A DNA stretch of 64,000 bases, from contig JBCAMK010000001.1 of NCBI GenBank assembly GCA_038503065.1, forward strand, positions 620,001 to 684,000, in the 5' to 3' direction. A program made the translations under genes and the position numbers. This DNA is from Paragyromitra xinjiangensis (taxonomy: Eukaryota; Ascomycota; Pezizomycetes; Pezizales; Discinaceae). Positions 11,924 to 24,078 of the stretch are shown here, piece after piece (position 1 is the stretch's first letter; every line of letters begins with the position of its first letter). The notes under the pieces are model-generated. The model made no database searches, had not been told where the DNA came from, and worked only from the letters and a program-made list of their open reading frames with translations.

Positions 11924-13885
11924 CTATGAAGGTACCCCTTCATATTCGACTCCTTCTAAATTCCTCTTCTTCGCCATCTTTCTTCTCCGCCTCCTACTTC
12001 TCTCCACTCTCCAACTCCCTAATTTCACAAACCACATAAGCCCGAACACAATGAGTATTATAACTGCCGCAACAGCGCTCACGATAGCTTCCCTGTCTCC
12101 AGTGTTCGTAGGCTCGTAAGGGCACGATGCGTTTTCGCCGCCTGTAACCCAGCATCCGTCGACAGCGATGGAGTTGAAGTCTATCCAGATCCTATCCTCA
12201 GGTTCTAGCCGTGCTTTTTTTATAGCGGCGAGGAGATAAGCATTTTCCAATGCGGTGCGGGGAGCGTCAAAATCGGTATCTTCACATATACCTGCTGCAT
12301 CGTAGTATGTGCCATCTCGATGCGTGAGTATCCACTGCAGAAGATTAGCGGGGGCTTTTCATCAGGAAAAGCCAATAGGATATAGCTAACATCATATGGT
12401 CCGCTCTTGACCCTACATGCCGCCAATTTACGTTCTCCGCAATCAGTAACCTTCCATCTGCCATTACTTGCAGACATGGATGCGCATCTGAACGTGTTCT
12501 CCGTATCCTCGCCTGTTCCATTCGCAGGTTCATTCACATCCCATGACCACGCCAATGCATCTCTGATTTGACCAAAGTAGTATTCAACGTTCGCTGTGAC
12601 ATTTGAGGAATATGTAGAATTCAAGGTCGCAGAGTACCCACAACTAGCCAAATCCGTGATATTACCGGAATTTCCCTTAGGGAAAGGATCCAAGGTAGTA
12701 TCTACTAATTGAGCCCACGAAGAATTCGCCTCTTTCAATCCAAACTTTGAACTTGAAAAGTAGCACTTTGGAGACATCGAGCTATTGAATATAGCAGGTT
12801 CTCCAAGATAGCTTGCAGGAAAAATATTTCTGTCATCGCCCGTGGCTACCGGATCGTAGCCAAGTCCTGCCGCTATTGTGCCAAAGGACACGAGCAGTCT
12901 TTTTTTGACCGAAAATTCCAGATACGACTCGCTCGGCCAACCATTTTCAGTGCTTCTGAGCCCACCAGCATTGCTTTGAATGGTGAAGTACTCTGAGGTA
13001 TTACCATCAGCCCTGCCCCCGAACCAGGAGCTGTTGAGATCAGAACGATCAGATGCAAGCTCAACTGGTGTATATGCATCCGCGAGAATACCAGTGTTCT
13101 GGAGAATCTGGAGCAGAGAATCTGGAGCTGGTGGGTTTGTATTATTTGAAGGCGGCGAGATCTCATGAAGGTTAAAGCTGAGGAATATAATGCGTGCTCC
13201 CAGATCCGTGTCTGTGCTGGTTATCCAAGATTCGAAAACTGAGAGCAAAGTGGTCGCGTTGAAGGATGAATCGCATGTATATTCACCGAACGATTCAAGG
13301 TCACTAAAGCCGCTAATAGGACCTGGGGGGAGGTTTGGGGTTTGCCGTGCCAGCAAAGTTGTGGAAGCTGTGGGTGAGTTGGTAGATGCTGTCGTACTAG
13401 CTACAGGTGGTAGTTCGAAGGGCCTATCATTTGCAGCTAAAGACTCTACATACATGGAAGCTGCGATTTTTTAGATCAGCCTCTTATGCACCTGAATTAC
13501 AGGACGAGTTGTACCTGGACAAATATCCCATTGTCCATTATCCTTGTCGAGATACAGATCGACCACGAACCGTCGGTAACCGATAGCTGCTAGATTCACA
13601 ACGCAATTCGCTTTATCGTTTGTATATTTCCTGTCTGCAAAGCAAGCGGGCGTAAGTGCGACGCCTGGGTATTGGTTATAGTTTATAGGGATGTCGCGTC
13701 GAAGATCCCGAAGGCTCTAGGTTGTGGGTGTTAGCAATAAGCCATAGCAGTAGATTATAAAAGGTCACGAGCGAAGTATTCACCAACAGTATAGTACTCC
13801 AATTCTCCAGGAGGGAATTAGGATTGATTGTGGAGGTCATCTCCAGAGCTGGTGGCCCCACTCCGATCTGAATGTTCGATTCCAT
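11924..13885 (-). CDS. MTC6: MTC6-like membrane glycoprotein (maintenance of telomere capping 6 family)
   Basis: Single-pass membrane protein of the fungal MTC6 family, named for a genetic link to telomere capping in yeast; its biochemical role is unknown. Four exons fit: complement(11924..12334, 12391..13445, 13515..13716, 13784..13885), giving 589 residues. The N-terminal part contains RDIPINYNQYPGVALTPACF and GYRRFVVDLY. The middle is rich in Ser, Thr and N-glycosylation sites and includes a lectin-like SASNGRWKVTDCGERKLAACR segment. The last exon carries WIDFNSIAVDGCWVTGG, then a hydrophobic membrane segment (AVAAVIILIVFGLMWFV) and a basic RRRRRK tail, so the bulk would face the lumen or outside. 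With the chosen ATG no signal peptide is visible; an extra upstream exon is possible. The family call rests on remembered family motifs. Confidence 0.8.
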
Positions 13886-14939
13886 CCTGGCGGGCGTGAC
13901 GTATGGATGGATGGGCTAGCCAGGGTTACGCCGACAAGAGTCAACAGGGCAGCCTCAATATCCTAGTCATAACCTCTCACCCATGATATACCAAGCCCGT
14001 TGATCTGAAACAAAGGTGTCTACTAATGCTCTATTTGCGCAACTATACTGCCACGAAAACTGATGAAATGGAGCCGAAAATGGAGAACGAGTGGTACAAG
14101 GTACCGAATTTAGGGTGAAAAAGAAATTACGGGAGAGACATGCCTTGAATAGGTTCGCTCAATCACGACGAGTGCGGTAAAACACCCCTTAGTAATCTCG
14201 TAACCGGCTTACCCACGAAAGAGCTTAACTGGAACCAAACAGTCCATACCGATCGAACTTACAGGAGGTAGTGAATGATGCCCAAGAATGTGGAGGGGCT
14301 TCTAATTGGGGTAAAGAGGGCGATTTTTGTAAGCATGGATTACAGCTAGGGCCAGCGGTCTCGCGGAGGTCTTTCAGTTACCACGAACACAGATGTGTGG
14401 AGGCGTGAGGAGGTGTTTGCTCGGTTCCTCTACCTATTCAGCTTGTCGACATCATGGGCTTGGGACGGTTTAATCAAACACCTCGTGCTCTTCTATCCCG
14501 TACAAAGTATCCGTAACATGCAATTGCTTAATGTGCTGGTCAAATAAAACTACTAAACACCAGCCGAGGAAATTCCGTGTTATCCCGCCTAAGATTGTGT
14601 CATTCCCGACGGAGAAAAAGGCGAGTAAACGCAAGAAATGAATGCAAAATAGTCACAGGCAAGACAAAAGTAAAAAATGGTATATTATACAAAAATGATA
14701 GAACTAACACTTGCCAAACAAAAAAGGGGGCCGTAAAACCAATGATTTCCTTCGCTGGTATGGGTATCAGATACTTCTCCAACGAATGCACATTGCCGCA
14801 GAAACGTAAAAACATCCCACCCACATATCGTACCTCTTCCCAAAATCATACAAAAAAAATCATACTTCCAGCCTACACCATCGATCTTGGTTAGCAAAGC
14901 GATTCCCAATCTCCCAAACGCCGCTCATGGTTTATCCAC
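13886..14939. other. Intergenic, no gene seen
   Basis: About 1 kb upstream of the MTC6-like gene and downstream of the C78 deubiquitinase gene. Overlapping short frames near 14577-14909 on both strands match nothing known. An undetected first exon of MTC6 could lie in the left part. Confidence 0.4.
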
Positions 14940-16976
14940 TTACACAATTAACTCAAACTCTTTATACTTCTGCAAGTAATTCATCCTCCTCCTGTATGCC
15001 CTGAGCAACATTCCCGAATCAAATCGCCCCCTCGGTGTCACACCAATCAAATTCTTCATTGGTGCACTTGGGGTAAAAAATGGGTCGAACACGAGTAAGT
15101 TCCTCACCCCATCCAGTGTCCTCTCGATCCCCACGATCGTCATAGAATGTCCGCTATGCTGGAAATATATTGGTGGTTTTTGTGTCCGCGACACTCTCGG
15201 ATTTAGCGGGCCCTCTGGCACACCGGCTTTGAAATAGTCTTCTACAAAATCGAGAAGACGGTTTTGTGTTTGGAGGCCATCGGATCTGTTGAAGGGATGC
15301 GGGCAGCAAGTGATCCCGAGGGAGGTGAACATAGTTTGAGCCTAGGAAGGTTAGTTCAGAGTGTTACTCTGAGTAAAGACAAGGGCGCAAGATACCTCTG
15401 AGGTCCCGATATATTTCCTAGTCCCCTTAATTCCACCAGTTTCCAACCTTGCATTAATATTGATCCCTTTATCCCATCCTTCCTCGATCCAATCTTGTAG
15501 CCTTAATATCGACGGTATCCGGCCCTCAAATGGATGACTCCCCCTCGGAAATGCAGCTTGGATGTAACTGATCATCATTTGAATATTTCTGTAGCCACAG
15601 AATCCACCCTCACCCTTGATTTGTTTCCCTACGTGTTTCACACCGGAATGACATAACCACGCGCGGGCAACATTTTGATCTCGTTCGCACAGGAAGGCAA
15701 TCACTGGGAGAAGATTGGGAGTCTCGTTGGATACATATATTTCTTTTACCAGAGTGCCAGTTGCACGGTCGATTGTGGTTTGTATGCTGACTTTACCACC
15801 TTTTTCGAGTTCTTCACGGAGCCAGTCGGGCATTTGGTGCTCATGGGCGTATGGACCAAGATCGGATTTCTATACAAGGAGGTTAGTATGTTGAGCGATA
15901 CTGACGCACCTGATCAAACTATCGATATACGAAGCATAAAGAAATATGGGGAAAGCCACTTCACATACACCGAGACGCTTGACTCCGCTGTCTTTGTAAG
16001 AAGCATTTGATCTTCCCGATGATTTTTCATATCTCCTAGAGCTACTTAAATCTTTGTCTGATGGTGGAGCCTCATAGAAAGTCCTATAAGATCGTTTTGG
16101 TGACTTATGCAAATGCCTTGGAGACATCGCCGAAGATGCAGATGATGAAGACCCAGAATCCGGGTAGGCTAGCCTGTATCCACGACTATCCCTGCCACGA
16201 TCTTTCTCCCTGCCTCTGTCCCTATCTCTTTCCCTCTCTCTTTCCCTTTCCAGCATCCTATCCATTTCCCTCTGGAAATCTCTATCCTTATGTCCGTCTC
16301 TCGAAGCCAGTGACTCTCGTGATATCACACCATCTCTCGATATCATCAATGTCCTATTCTCTCTCTTTTCCTTTCTCCCGCCACTACTCCTACTACCTTC
16401 CCTCTCATCTCTCATCCCCCTCCCACCTCTGTCTCTCTCCATCGAATCCATTCGTCTATCCACCATCTCCATCTCTCTCAAACCCCCACTCCCCCCCAAT
16501 GGTGAATTCCCGCTTGACCCCCCACTTGAGCTCCCAGAGCTTCCGCTACTCGCATTCCTCCCCTCCCCAGAATACCTCACATCCTCCATCGATATCTGCT
16601 CCGCATCATGGAAATGCAAATGCACCTGCAACTCCATCAACAGCACAGGCTCCTCACAGCCCGGCTCAGGACACAGCACATATGTGGTCTCATCATCATC
16701 TTGCGACGGGCCCCCAAATTCATAGTCTAGCGCGTTGAACTTCCCTGGACCGAGGTCGTTGATGCTGTTGGTAAAGCCGCTGATGAGACCAGTATTCGCA
16801 GGGTCGTCCTTGACAACAAACGGAGAGTCATCCGTGTGCAGTGCTTCGATGTGGAGAAGCAGCACATACTCGCTCTTGTCGTGGAACTGGCAAAAGGGAC
16901 ATTCGAGACGTTGCGATTGCTGGTTACTGGCTGCCATCCGAGAACTTGATGCTACAGCTGTTGAAGAGCCGCTCAT
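14940..16976 (-). CDS. mug105: ZUFSP/Mug105-type C78 deubiquitinase
   Basis: Cysteine peptidase of family C78, the ZUFSP/ZUP1 branch, which cleaves K63-linked ubiquitin chains and acts in genome stability in animals. Three exons fit: complement(14940..15341, 15396..15869, 15969..16976), giving 627 residues. A C2H2-like zinc finger starts with CPFC at residues 26-29, and a second CxxxGC...H-x-H element lies around LCPEPGCEEPVLL. A long linker is extremely rich in Ser, Gly, Arg, Asp and Glu. The catalytic domain holds the nucleophile in GFCGYRNIQM (Cys427), the histidine in GHSMTIVG (His559) and the aspartate in LLVFDP (Asp580). Intron 1 uses a GTATGT donor; the adjacent GTGTAT alternative gives the wrong phase. 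The start ATG follows an in-frame but unlikely upstream extension. All three catalytic residues are present, so activity is expected. Confidence 0.9.
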
Positions 16977-17679
16977 CGTTGGAACAAGGAGAAAAAAGGA
17001 AAAAAGAAACGCAGATGAGCTTTCTCTCAGCACTGAATAATGATCGCGAGGGTGATGTATCTTTTTCTTCTTGCGATGCAGTTTAGGCGACCAGTTTGTT
17101 TGCTCGTTCTTGCGGAGCCATGCACCTGTAAGTAAGGCCGACCGACAGCTCAAGGCCGAAGCTGTGGATAGAAATTCTAGGCTGACCAGATGCAGGGATT
17201 CTAAGGAACCCGAATAGAAACAGCAGGGGAGCTTGAAGCGGATAGGTATGCAGTGGTCACCCCACAGCCAAGCCCTCACAGGCGATCTTATCTGCCTGCA
17301 TTCAACGGTTTTGAGCTGTTCCAATGTTTATTCAATACGTAGCATGTCGCGCCCGCAACCCACAGAATCAATATCGTGACACCAGTACGCGAGCCAAACA
17401 AAAGCTTCCGACAAGAATAACGGTGGCACCCTTCACTCCACCTTCCTTTTCTATTCTATGATTTTTCCACTGGCACTCGCTTTTGATTTTTTGCTATGAT
17501 ACAATCCAATCGCCCCGCGCTGTCTTGAGTCTTTTTGCCGCGAAGAAAGAAAAAATAAACCCGTGGAACAGAAAATAACCCCGATTGTCCCCAGATCCCC
17601 ATATCTCCGGAAATAAAACAAAAAAATATGGCAGATAAACAATGCAAACCACCGAAAACAAGTCCTTTCATAATCACAT
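16977..17679. other. Intergenic, no gene seen
   Basis: This is the upstream region of the C78 deubiquitinase gene and the 3' flank of the lectin gene. Open frames in this interval are Phe/Ser-rich and resemble no family. Confidence 0.45.
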
Positions 17680-19476
17680 CTACAAATACTTCTTTGGCGA
17701 GCTAGCTCTCCTCCGCTTGTACACAATGTACGCGACGACAAGGAATGCCTGGAAAGCGATAAGAATACCAACACCCATACCAAATTTAGGTCCGTTCGAA
17801 GTCAGGGCTGAAGTGTGAATGTTAGTGTTTTGTTCTCTCTTCTTTGTCCAAAAACCCAAAACAATGGAAACAATGAAAAAGGGCTTTGTTCAGTACGAAC
17901 CTTGGTTGACGGTATCCGGAACCGCATACATCAAGTTGGAGTGATGTTCTTTGAGTGTCCTCTGCAGCGCATCGAATTGATGCGTATAATCCTTTGAGGT
18001 GATTGCGCTTCCAATTTGAACAACGAGATTCTCAATAGCATTTCTGCATAAACCCGTGAGCATTGGCCAATAACCTTATTTAAATCATGGGTACCGGTGC
18101 CGTGATCCGGATAAAATAACACGCTAGGGCTAAAGCACTTACATTTTGTTCTCCATGTTATCGACTTGACTGCGGGGCACCCTAGTGCCTCTCATTTCTG
18201 CACGCATATCGTCGTGCCTGTGCGTCAACGCATCTAATCTGTCATAAAGCATACCAACCTGCGACTGGATAGCTGCCAGGTGATGCGTCTACAGATTTCA
18301 CAAGGAAACATCAGCGATCTAGATCCCTTGTGCCCATCTTAGTAACAATCTATAAAGGCGACCTACCATGCCCTGCAAACGGTCGTGCAAATCCGTGAAC
18401 TGCTGTTCAGGGGTCTTGTATATCTCAGCGGCCGTGTCCTGGTACTCCGGGACGTACTCTTGATAATCCTGCTCATGGGGAGTTCGGCCATGTGCTTGCT
18501 GAGCCTCAGAATCCTGACCCACGTTGTCCCTCTCATCAAAGTCTTGCTGATTCCTTGAAGTATCGAATTTCTCTGGAGAAGATACAAGAATCGAGAAGAG
18601 TTCAAAGCTATCTGGAGTGTCCGAAGTAACAGCCGAGACTCCGAAGTGATAGCCGGCAGGGAGCTTAACCTTATCGGTCTCAAAACACAAGTTCCCATCG
18701 ATTTCAACCTTGAAAGTTTTTGGTCCTTGAGAAACCTTCATCGACGTCAAAATCCCTCTGTTACGGTAACTAATGTCGCAGTGTCCGAACGCAAGCGACG
18801 GGACATGATGGTGGATCGAATAGTCGGTTTGGCCATCATTCAGATACGCGCGAACACTCCCAGACTATATTCGCCCTCAATCAGCACTTTATTCCCCAGT
18901 GGAATTATGATTCAAACCCGAGCTGAACCTACCCCGCCATACGAATCAACCACCAACGCCAACCCGTCGAAGGGCTTCGAGGTGTACACAGACTCCAGAC
19001 CTCCCTTCCCACTAGCTCCACCAGCAGTATACCAGAAGTGAAAAGTCCCACCGGGTCTTTCCCCACCACTAGTTCTAAAATCAACGTCGACGGTCCATTC
19101 CTTGTATGGGCTCGACTTGATCGTATACAAGCCCACACGCTGGTTTCCCGGGGTCGGCGGGGTAAGGACCAATCTGTCAGAGAGAATCTGTGGGTCGCCA
19201 AAGACTTGGTAGCCGGGAATCGTATGCTTGTCCTGAGAGAATCTAAAAATGAGAAATCCCACGTTAGTGCAACTGCTGCCACCACCCACAAAGTCTTGAA
19301 CCCCCACAATTCGAGCGAAGAACATACGGGTGGACTAGTCCGATAGAGTAGTCAATATCATAGTCTGCAGCTCTGTCCGGATCTGCAAGCGAAAACGCAG
19401 GAGCAAGCAGTACTAAAATTTGTGCAACAGCGCCCAAGCTCTTCAAGAGCCCTGAGTTCGAGAATGAGGCCCTCAT
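17680..19476 (-). CDS. EMP47: L-type lectin cargo receptor, Emp46/47 (ERGIC-53) type
   Basis: Type I membrane lectin expected to carry glycoproteins from the ER to the Golgi. Six exons fit: complement(17680..17807, 17901..18043, 18143..18288, 18367..18864, 18933..19242, 19328..19476), giving 457 residues. The N-terminus has a hydrophobic signal peptide (LGAVAQILVLLAPAFSLA). The luminal lectin fold includes GGTFHFWY, GLALVVDSYGG and SVRAYLNDG. An acidic, Gln-rich linker and a helical, coiled-coil-prone stretch follow. A C-terminal membrane segment (VGILIAFQAFLVVAYIVY) ends in the short basic tail KRRRASSPKKYL. The last four residues KKYL fit the dilysine KKxx signal for COPI retrieval to the ER. 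Exon 1 uses the first true ATG. One donor (GTTCGT, intron 5) is weaker than the rest. The paralogue identity, Emp46 or Emp47, cannot be told. Confidence 0.9.
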
Positions 19477-20762
19477 TGCATCCAAATGTAGAATTGAAGG
19501 AACGTAAAGTCGTGACAGCAGAACAAGAGCTCCTCACAGTAGAGCAGATATCGTTTTGTATATTTAAAACGAGAGAAGGAAAGGAAAGAAAAAAAATCCC
19601 AGTCTCAGACCAATCAATCCGTGAGTGGGAAACAGAGCGAAAATATAACGTGGGGCAAAGGTGTTGCTACCTGTCCTCACGAGCTCTCTGCTAGCCCTGA
19701 GTTTATCCGGCATAACAATACATTGTTCGCGGCACAGCTGCAGGGCTTCCCCGGATTGCCAAAGTGTTACCCGGACGACGATAAGATCTCTGCCGCCCGT
19801 TCTCGGTATGGCGTCAAGGTAGCCTGCAGAAACGAGCAGCGCTTTACCGCATCAAAATGAGACCCCCGAAACGGTCGGGATCGCGTCCCGACTCCCAACG
19901 CCTTTTTCTTGGAATTAACCGGATCAATTTAATGAGCTTCCGGAGCAATTGCTTTGGACTCGAACCCGAAACTATTTAAACCGTCTTAAAACAACACGGT
20001 TTTTACTACCTCGAGACTAATCAGCTAAGCTGTAGTTTGTAAGGGGACGTTACAAATTACAAGTCCGGCCCGCACTATACTAACCTGGTCTATCTCAGTG
20101 TCACTAGCGAGTATCGTTTGCGGGACCCAGTAAATGTTCACGAGTGGAAACAGATCACTGTAATAATAACTGTAATAAAATAGCCACCTTGTACTCCGAT
20201 GTCTAAACAGTCGTTCTAGACTAAACTCTCATAACAACCCATCCAAGGATTGTTTCTTGTTGCGTTGCTGGGATTCGTACATACATGTAGCTCTCTGTAT
20301 CATTGGCAGCTTAAGCCGAGTGATGCACTATGGTTATTCAAAATAGGAAATGTTTCACTCTTTTCAGCTACGAAATTATTATAACAATGCTAGCAATCCA
20401 CGTCCAAACATTCCTTATTCCATCGTGGCAGCATCATTACCTTTATCAATTCAACTTCCCCCACTAGACAACCCTACATATCATAAGGGATAAAATATCA
20501 TACACCATTGAAAATAAGCATACTCTACACGCTGTCCCACCCTCATAAGCTATTCTTTTTGGGACAAAACTCACTCGCCCAGCTGTCCATCCCTGCAAAA
20601 ACCAGGAAAAGGGTAAAAAAGAGAAGAAAAAAAGGAGAAAATTGAGCAAGAATGATTTTTCAGCCCCAAAATTATAGATAAATACCATCACCAGACAATA
20701 GCTCGTTCATTATTTTTTTTGTTTCAATCGTAACCATAACATAGATAGCTTGCTCAGCTAAA
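19477..20762. other. Intergenic, no gene seen
   Basis: About 1.3 kb upstream of the lectin gene and downstream of Prp40. The open frames are short and not conserved in appearance. No RNA gene, transposon or clear repeat was recognised. Confidence 0.45.
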
Positions 20763-23557
20763 TTACTCTGCAATTTCACCTTCCTCACTTTCTTCTGCCT
20801 TCTCATCGATTTGCATCTTTTCGGGCTTGGCAACGATTTTTGCGGGAGGTGAGCGGGTGTCTCTAGGGTAGTCACGATCGTAACCGCCAGGAGTCCTCTC
20901 ACCGGGGGTTCGGGCACGGGGGGTCCTCTCCTTGGGGGTTCGTTCACGCCGGGATCGCTGTGACTAGATTAGCATCCTGACCATACCTGGGTGGGGAAAT
21001 TGAGGTGGGATGGCGATGCTTACCTTTGAATCCCTTCTACCATCCTCGCTCTCTTCAGTAGGGCTCAAAGCTCTGGCACGACGCCTTGTACGGTAGTCAT
21101 CGTCACCCCTAGTCCTGTAAAGCCTCTCCCGCTCCTCTTCCCTCTCTCTCCGCTCTCTATCGTAGACACTTTCTCCCCTGTCCCTATCGTGCCTATGCCT
21201 GCTCTCTGGCCTTCTAGCATCACCTCTGTCAGAGCGATGATGTGAGGTACTCCTGGCTGTGCTTCCCCTATGTTGATACTGCCTCTCCCTCTCCCCCGCA
21301 GCCCTTCTCCTCTCCGCCTCATACGCATCCGGTTCCGGCGACCTACTCGCATGATGCGAATCGCGATGATGACGAGACTCAGCTGGCTTATGGTATGACG
21401 TACTGCTACGATGGCCATTACGAGCCTCCACCGCCGTCTCTCCACGGTAAGCTCTTCCTTCTCTATCCTTCTCACGAGTCCTATCACTACGGTCTCTCTC
21501 ACTACGATCTTTCTCCTTTCGCTCACGTTCCTTTTCCCTGTCTTCATGTTTCTCTTTAAGACGGCGGATGAACTTGTCGAATGCGGTACGACGCAGCTCC
21601 TCGGGCTCCAGCGCGGCAAATTCTTCAAATTTTTGGATACGAGGACGCACCTGCTCCCATGTATCCGCAACCTCGATGGGGGGGTCAAGATGTTTCATCG
21701 CCGAGCGAAGAGCATCCATTTTGCGGCGCGCGTGGCGCTCCTGTTGGTGCCGGTCGTCTTCAATGCGTTTTACAATCTTTTCGCGGAGTTTGTCGAAGAG
21801 AGCAGTGGTGGTCTCGCGGTCATACTGCGCTGTACGTGGGTCAGACTTCAGTACGGCTTCAAAGTCCTCGAAAGTAGTTTGTTCCCTGATTTCAAAGCGT
21901 TTCTCCTATTTAAATGGAGCAATGGTTAGCATGCACTCAAATGATGGACCCGGGGGTGAGCTCACATCCAAAATATCCAAGACAAAGTTCCTCTTCATCC
22001 TGATATCTCTCTCAACTTCTTCCATGATATCCCAGAACAAGTCAAGGGGCGTAGAGCCAGGCTGGCCGAGCATATTAAGATACCGTTCATCATCCTTAAT
22101 CAACGGGTGAATATGTTTCCACTTTGTTCCAACTCGGATGTCACCTTTAGCACGAAGTTGACCCAAAAGCGCCGTGAAGGCTTCCCTACACCTTCTTTCC
22201 TTACGCATCTTGGTGTTCTTGACCTTTTGTCTCTTGTCGTTGAAAGCTCTCTCGAGCATTTTGATGTGATTCTCGAAAGCGTTCAACACATCAAGTTTCG
22301 ACAGTGCCTGGAACTTTTCTTCAGACTGGAAACGTTCATTCGCGTGGATGATCGCCTGGGCTTCTGACCAACGTGTATATGGCTCCAAATCAAGTGACTT
22401 GAGCAAGCTGACCAGCTCTTCTGATGCCTCCTTACGCGCTTGCTGCTCACGCTCTTGCTGGATTTTGCGCAGCTCAACGATGTACTCGTCGAAGAGTTGG
22501 CGACGCTCGCTCTCGTCCGAGCTAGAACGGAAAATCGTTTCGCCTTCGATCATGGGACGCGCGGTCCTATGGGCAAAATGGTTAGCGCGGCCATGAGAAA
22601 TGGAAGACAAAGTTAACATACTTCCATCTAGTATAATACTTGATTTCGGGATGACTCTTCAGCATGACTGCAAAGTCTTGTCTCAGCTTCGTAATCCTAT
22701 CCTTTGCCTTATCCTGCTCCTGTTGTTTGAGTTCGACAATATACTTCTCAAATGCCGCCTTCCTGTCCTTGGGATCCTTCAATGCGCGATACTGCGGCTC
22801 CTTGATAATCGTACGCATTGTCTGTTCCCATGTCCAATCAGGCAGAACTCCAGTTCTACGCAAGAGTTTGATGAAAGCTGCTTCTGCTTCATCGTGGGAA
22901 GAATATTGTGGACCATCCCTGTCGTTAGCTAGACTGGAGGGGAGAGACATAGGCTTAGCAGCACCATCAGCGCTCATATCCATGTGCGCGCCCTGGAGAG
23001 CAACTTGACGATCATTATTTTCATAAAGATTGTTGAATGTTTGCGTGCCGCCAGCGACGAAGGTTTGCTGTCTGTGTGACGATTAGCTTGAGTTCTATGA
23101 CCATAGTGTGCGCCATATAACGTTTGATGATGCAGATAAAGGGTGGTTCGAAACAAATCGCGACTCACGGTATATGGGGCAATCCCTGCGGCGCTTGAGT
23201 CTTCTCGAGAGCAGCCTTGTAGGCTTCTGGCATCTCCCATGTAGTCTGTCTTGTTTCTGCATGATACCTAGGTTAAGCGAAAATGTTAGAATCGCGTCCA
23301 AAATGATATCACAGATACCGAAGCTTACCAGTACGGACGTCCATCATCAGCTTTATGTTGTTTCCACGGCAGATCTTGCAGGGCCCTCTAGTATGCCGTT
23401 AGCGATAGTACCTAAGGATATAAACATTGACCATAGCGCTCACCTCGGCCGGGGTCATCATATCCACAGGCTTGGTCCATTGGGTCGCCTTTGTCTGGGT
23501 GTTGTAGTAGTAGACCCGTCCCTCGGGATTCTTTGCTTCCTGCCACAGAGACGACAT
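20763..23557 (-). CDS. PRP40: Pre-mRNA processing factor Prp40
   Basis: U1 snRNP-associated splicing factor that helps define the 5' splice site and contacts branch-point proteins. The gene has several short introns. Exon 1 starts at 23557 and carries the first WW domain (SLWQEAKNPEGRVYYYN...ATQW). The second WW domain (LPWKQHKADDGRPYWYHA...TTWEMP) is split across exons 2 and 3. The rest is a string of FF domains: EAEAAFIKLLRRTGV, SDESERRQLFDEYIVEL and FRVLKHN-like helices are visible, with long Lys/Glu-rich helices between them. A C-terminal RS/RE-like tail (RERYRTRGDD, RTPKERTPRARTPGERTP) ends in EEGEIAE. The last exon is read in a different frame from the longest open frame there; that frame alone gives the family-like acidic ending. 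It is divergent from the Trs65 gene with 521 bp between starts. Confidence 0.93.
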
Positions 23558-24078
23558 CGTCGATGAGGGGTATAAGTGGCAAAGGAGAATAGGAGTAAAG
23601 GTTGATGGGGGCAGATGAATGAATGAGGGGGGGGTGGAGGAGTGTTGAACGGAGGACGGAGGTGAGATTGACGTTCTGTCTCGTCCTCTTTTAATTTTTC
23701 CTGGAGCTGCAGAGAAGGCCTCACGCAGAAAAGGGAAGACACGGTAAGGAGGCTGGCGATCTCCACCAACGAATCAACGAACCCTGACCCGTAAGTCGTG
23801 TTTCTACCCGGAGCGGTAAGGTCGCGTCACGTATCGGGTCACCGCTGTGCATCGTGTCACGCGAATCATGCTCGTTCCACAGAGCCGCGCAGCAAGTCTG
23901 CATATCCGGAGCCTCTGCACGTCACGTAGCCCCCATTGGAGTGACGGAAAGAAGAAGCAGAATCAGAGACAGAAACAGTCCAAAGCAATAGGAACGACTG
24001 ACATTGGTACGTACCCCACACAGGTCTTGATATTCAAGATTCGGGAGTGCGACCACTCTTCTTGCCCCACCGCCCAGA
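23558..24078. promoter_or_regulatory. Shared upstream region of PRP40 (-) and TRS65 (+)
   Basis: The 521 bp between the two divergent start codons must hold both promoters. The Prp40 side has a C/T-rich leader when read on the minus strand. No gene is supported here. Confidence 0.5.
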
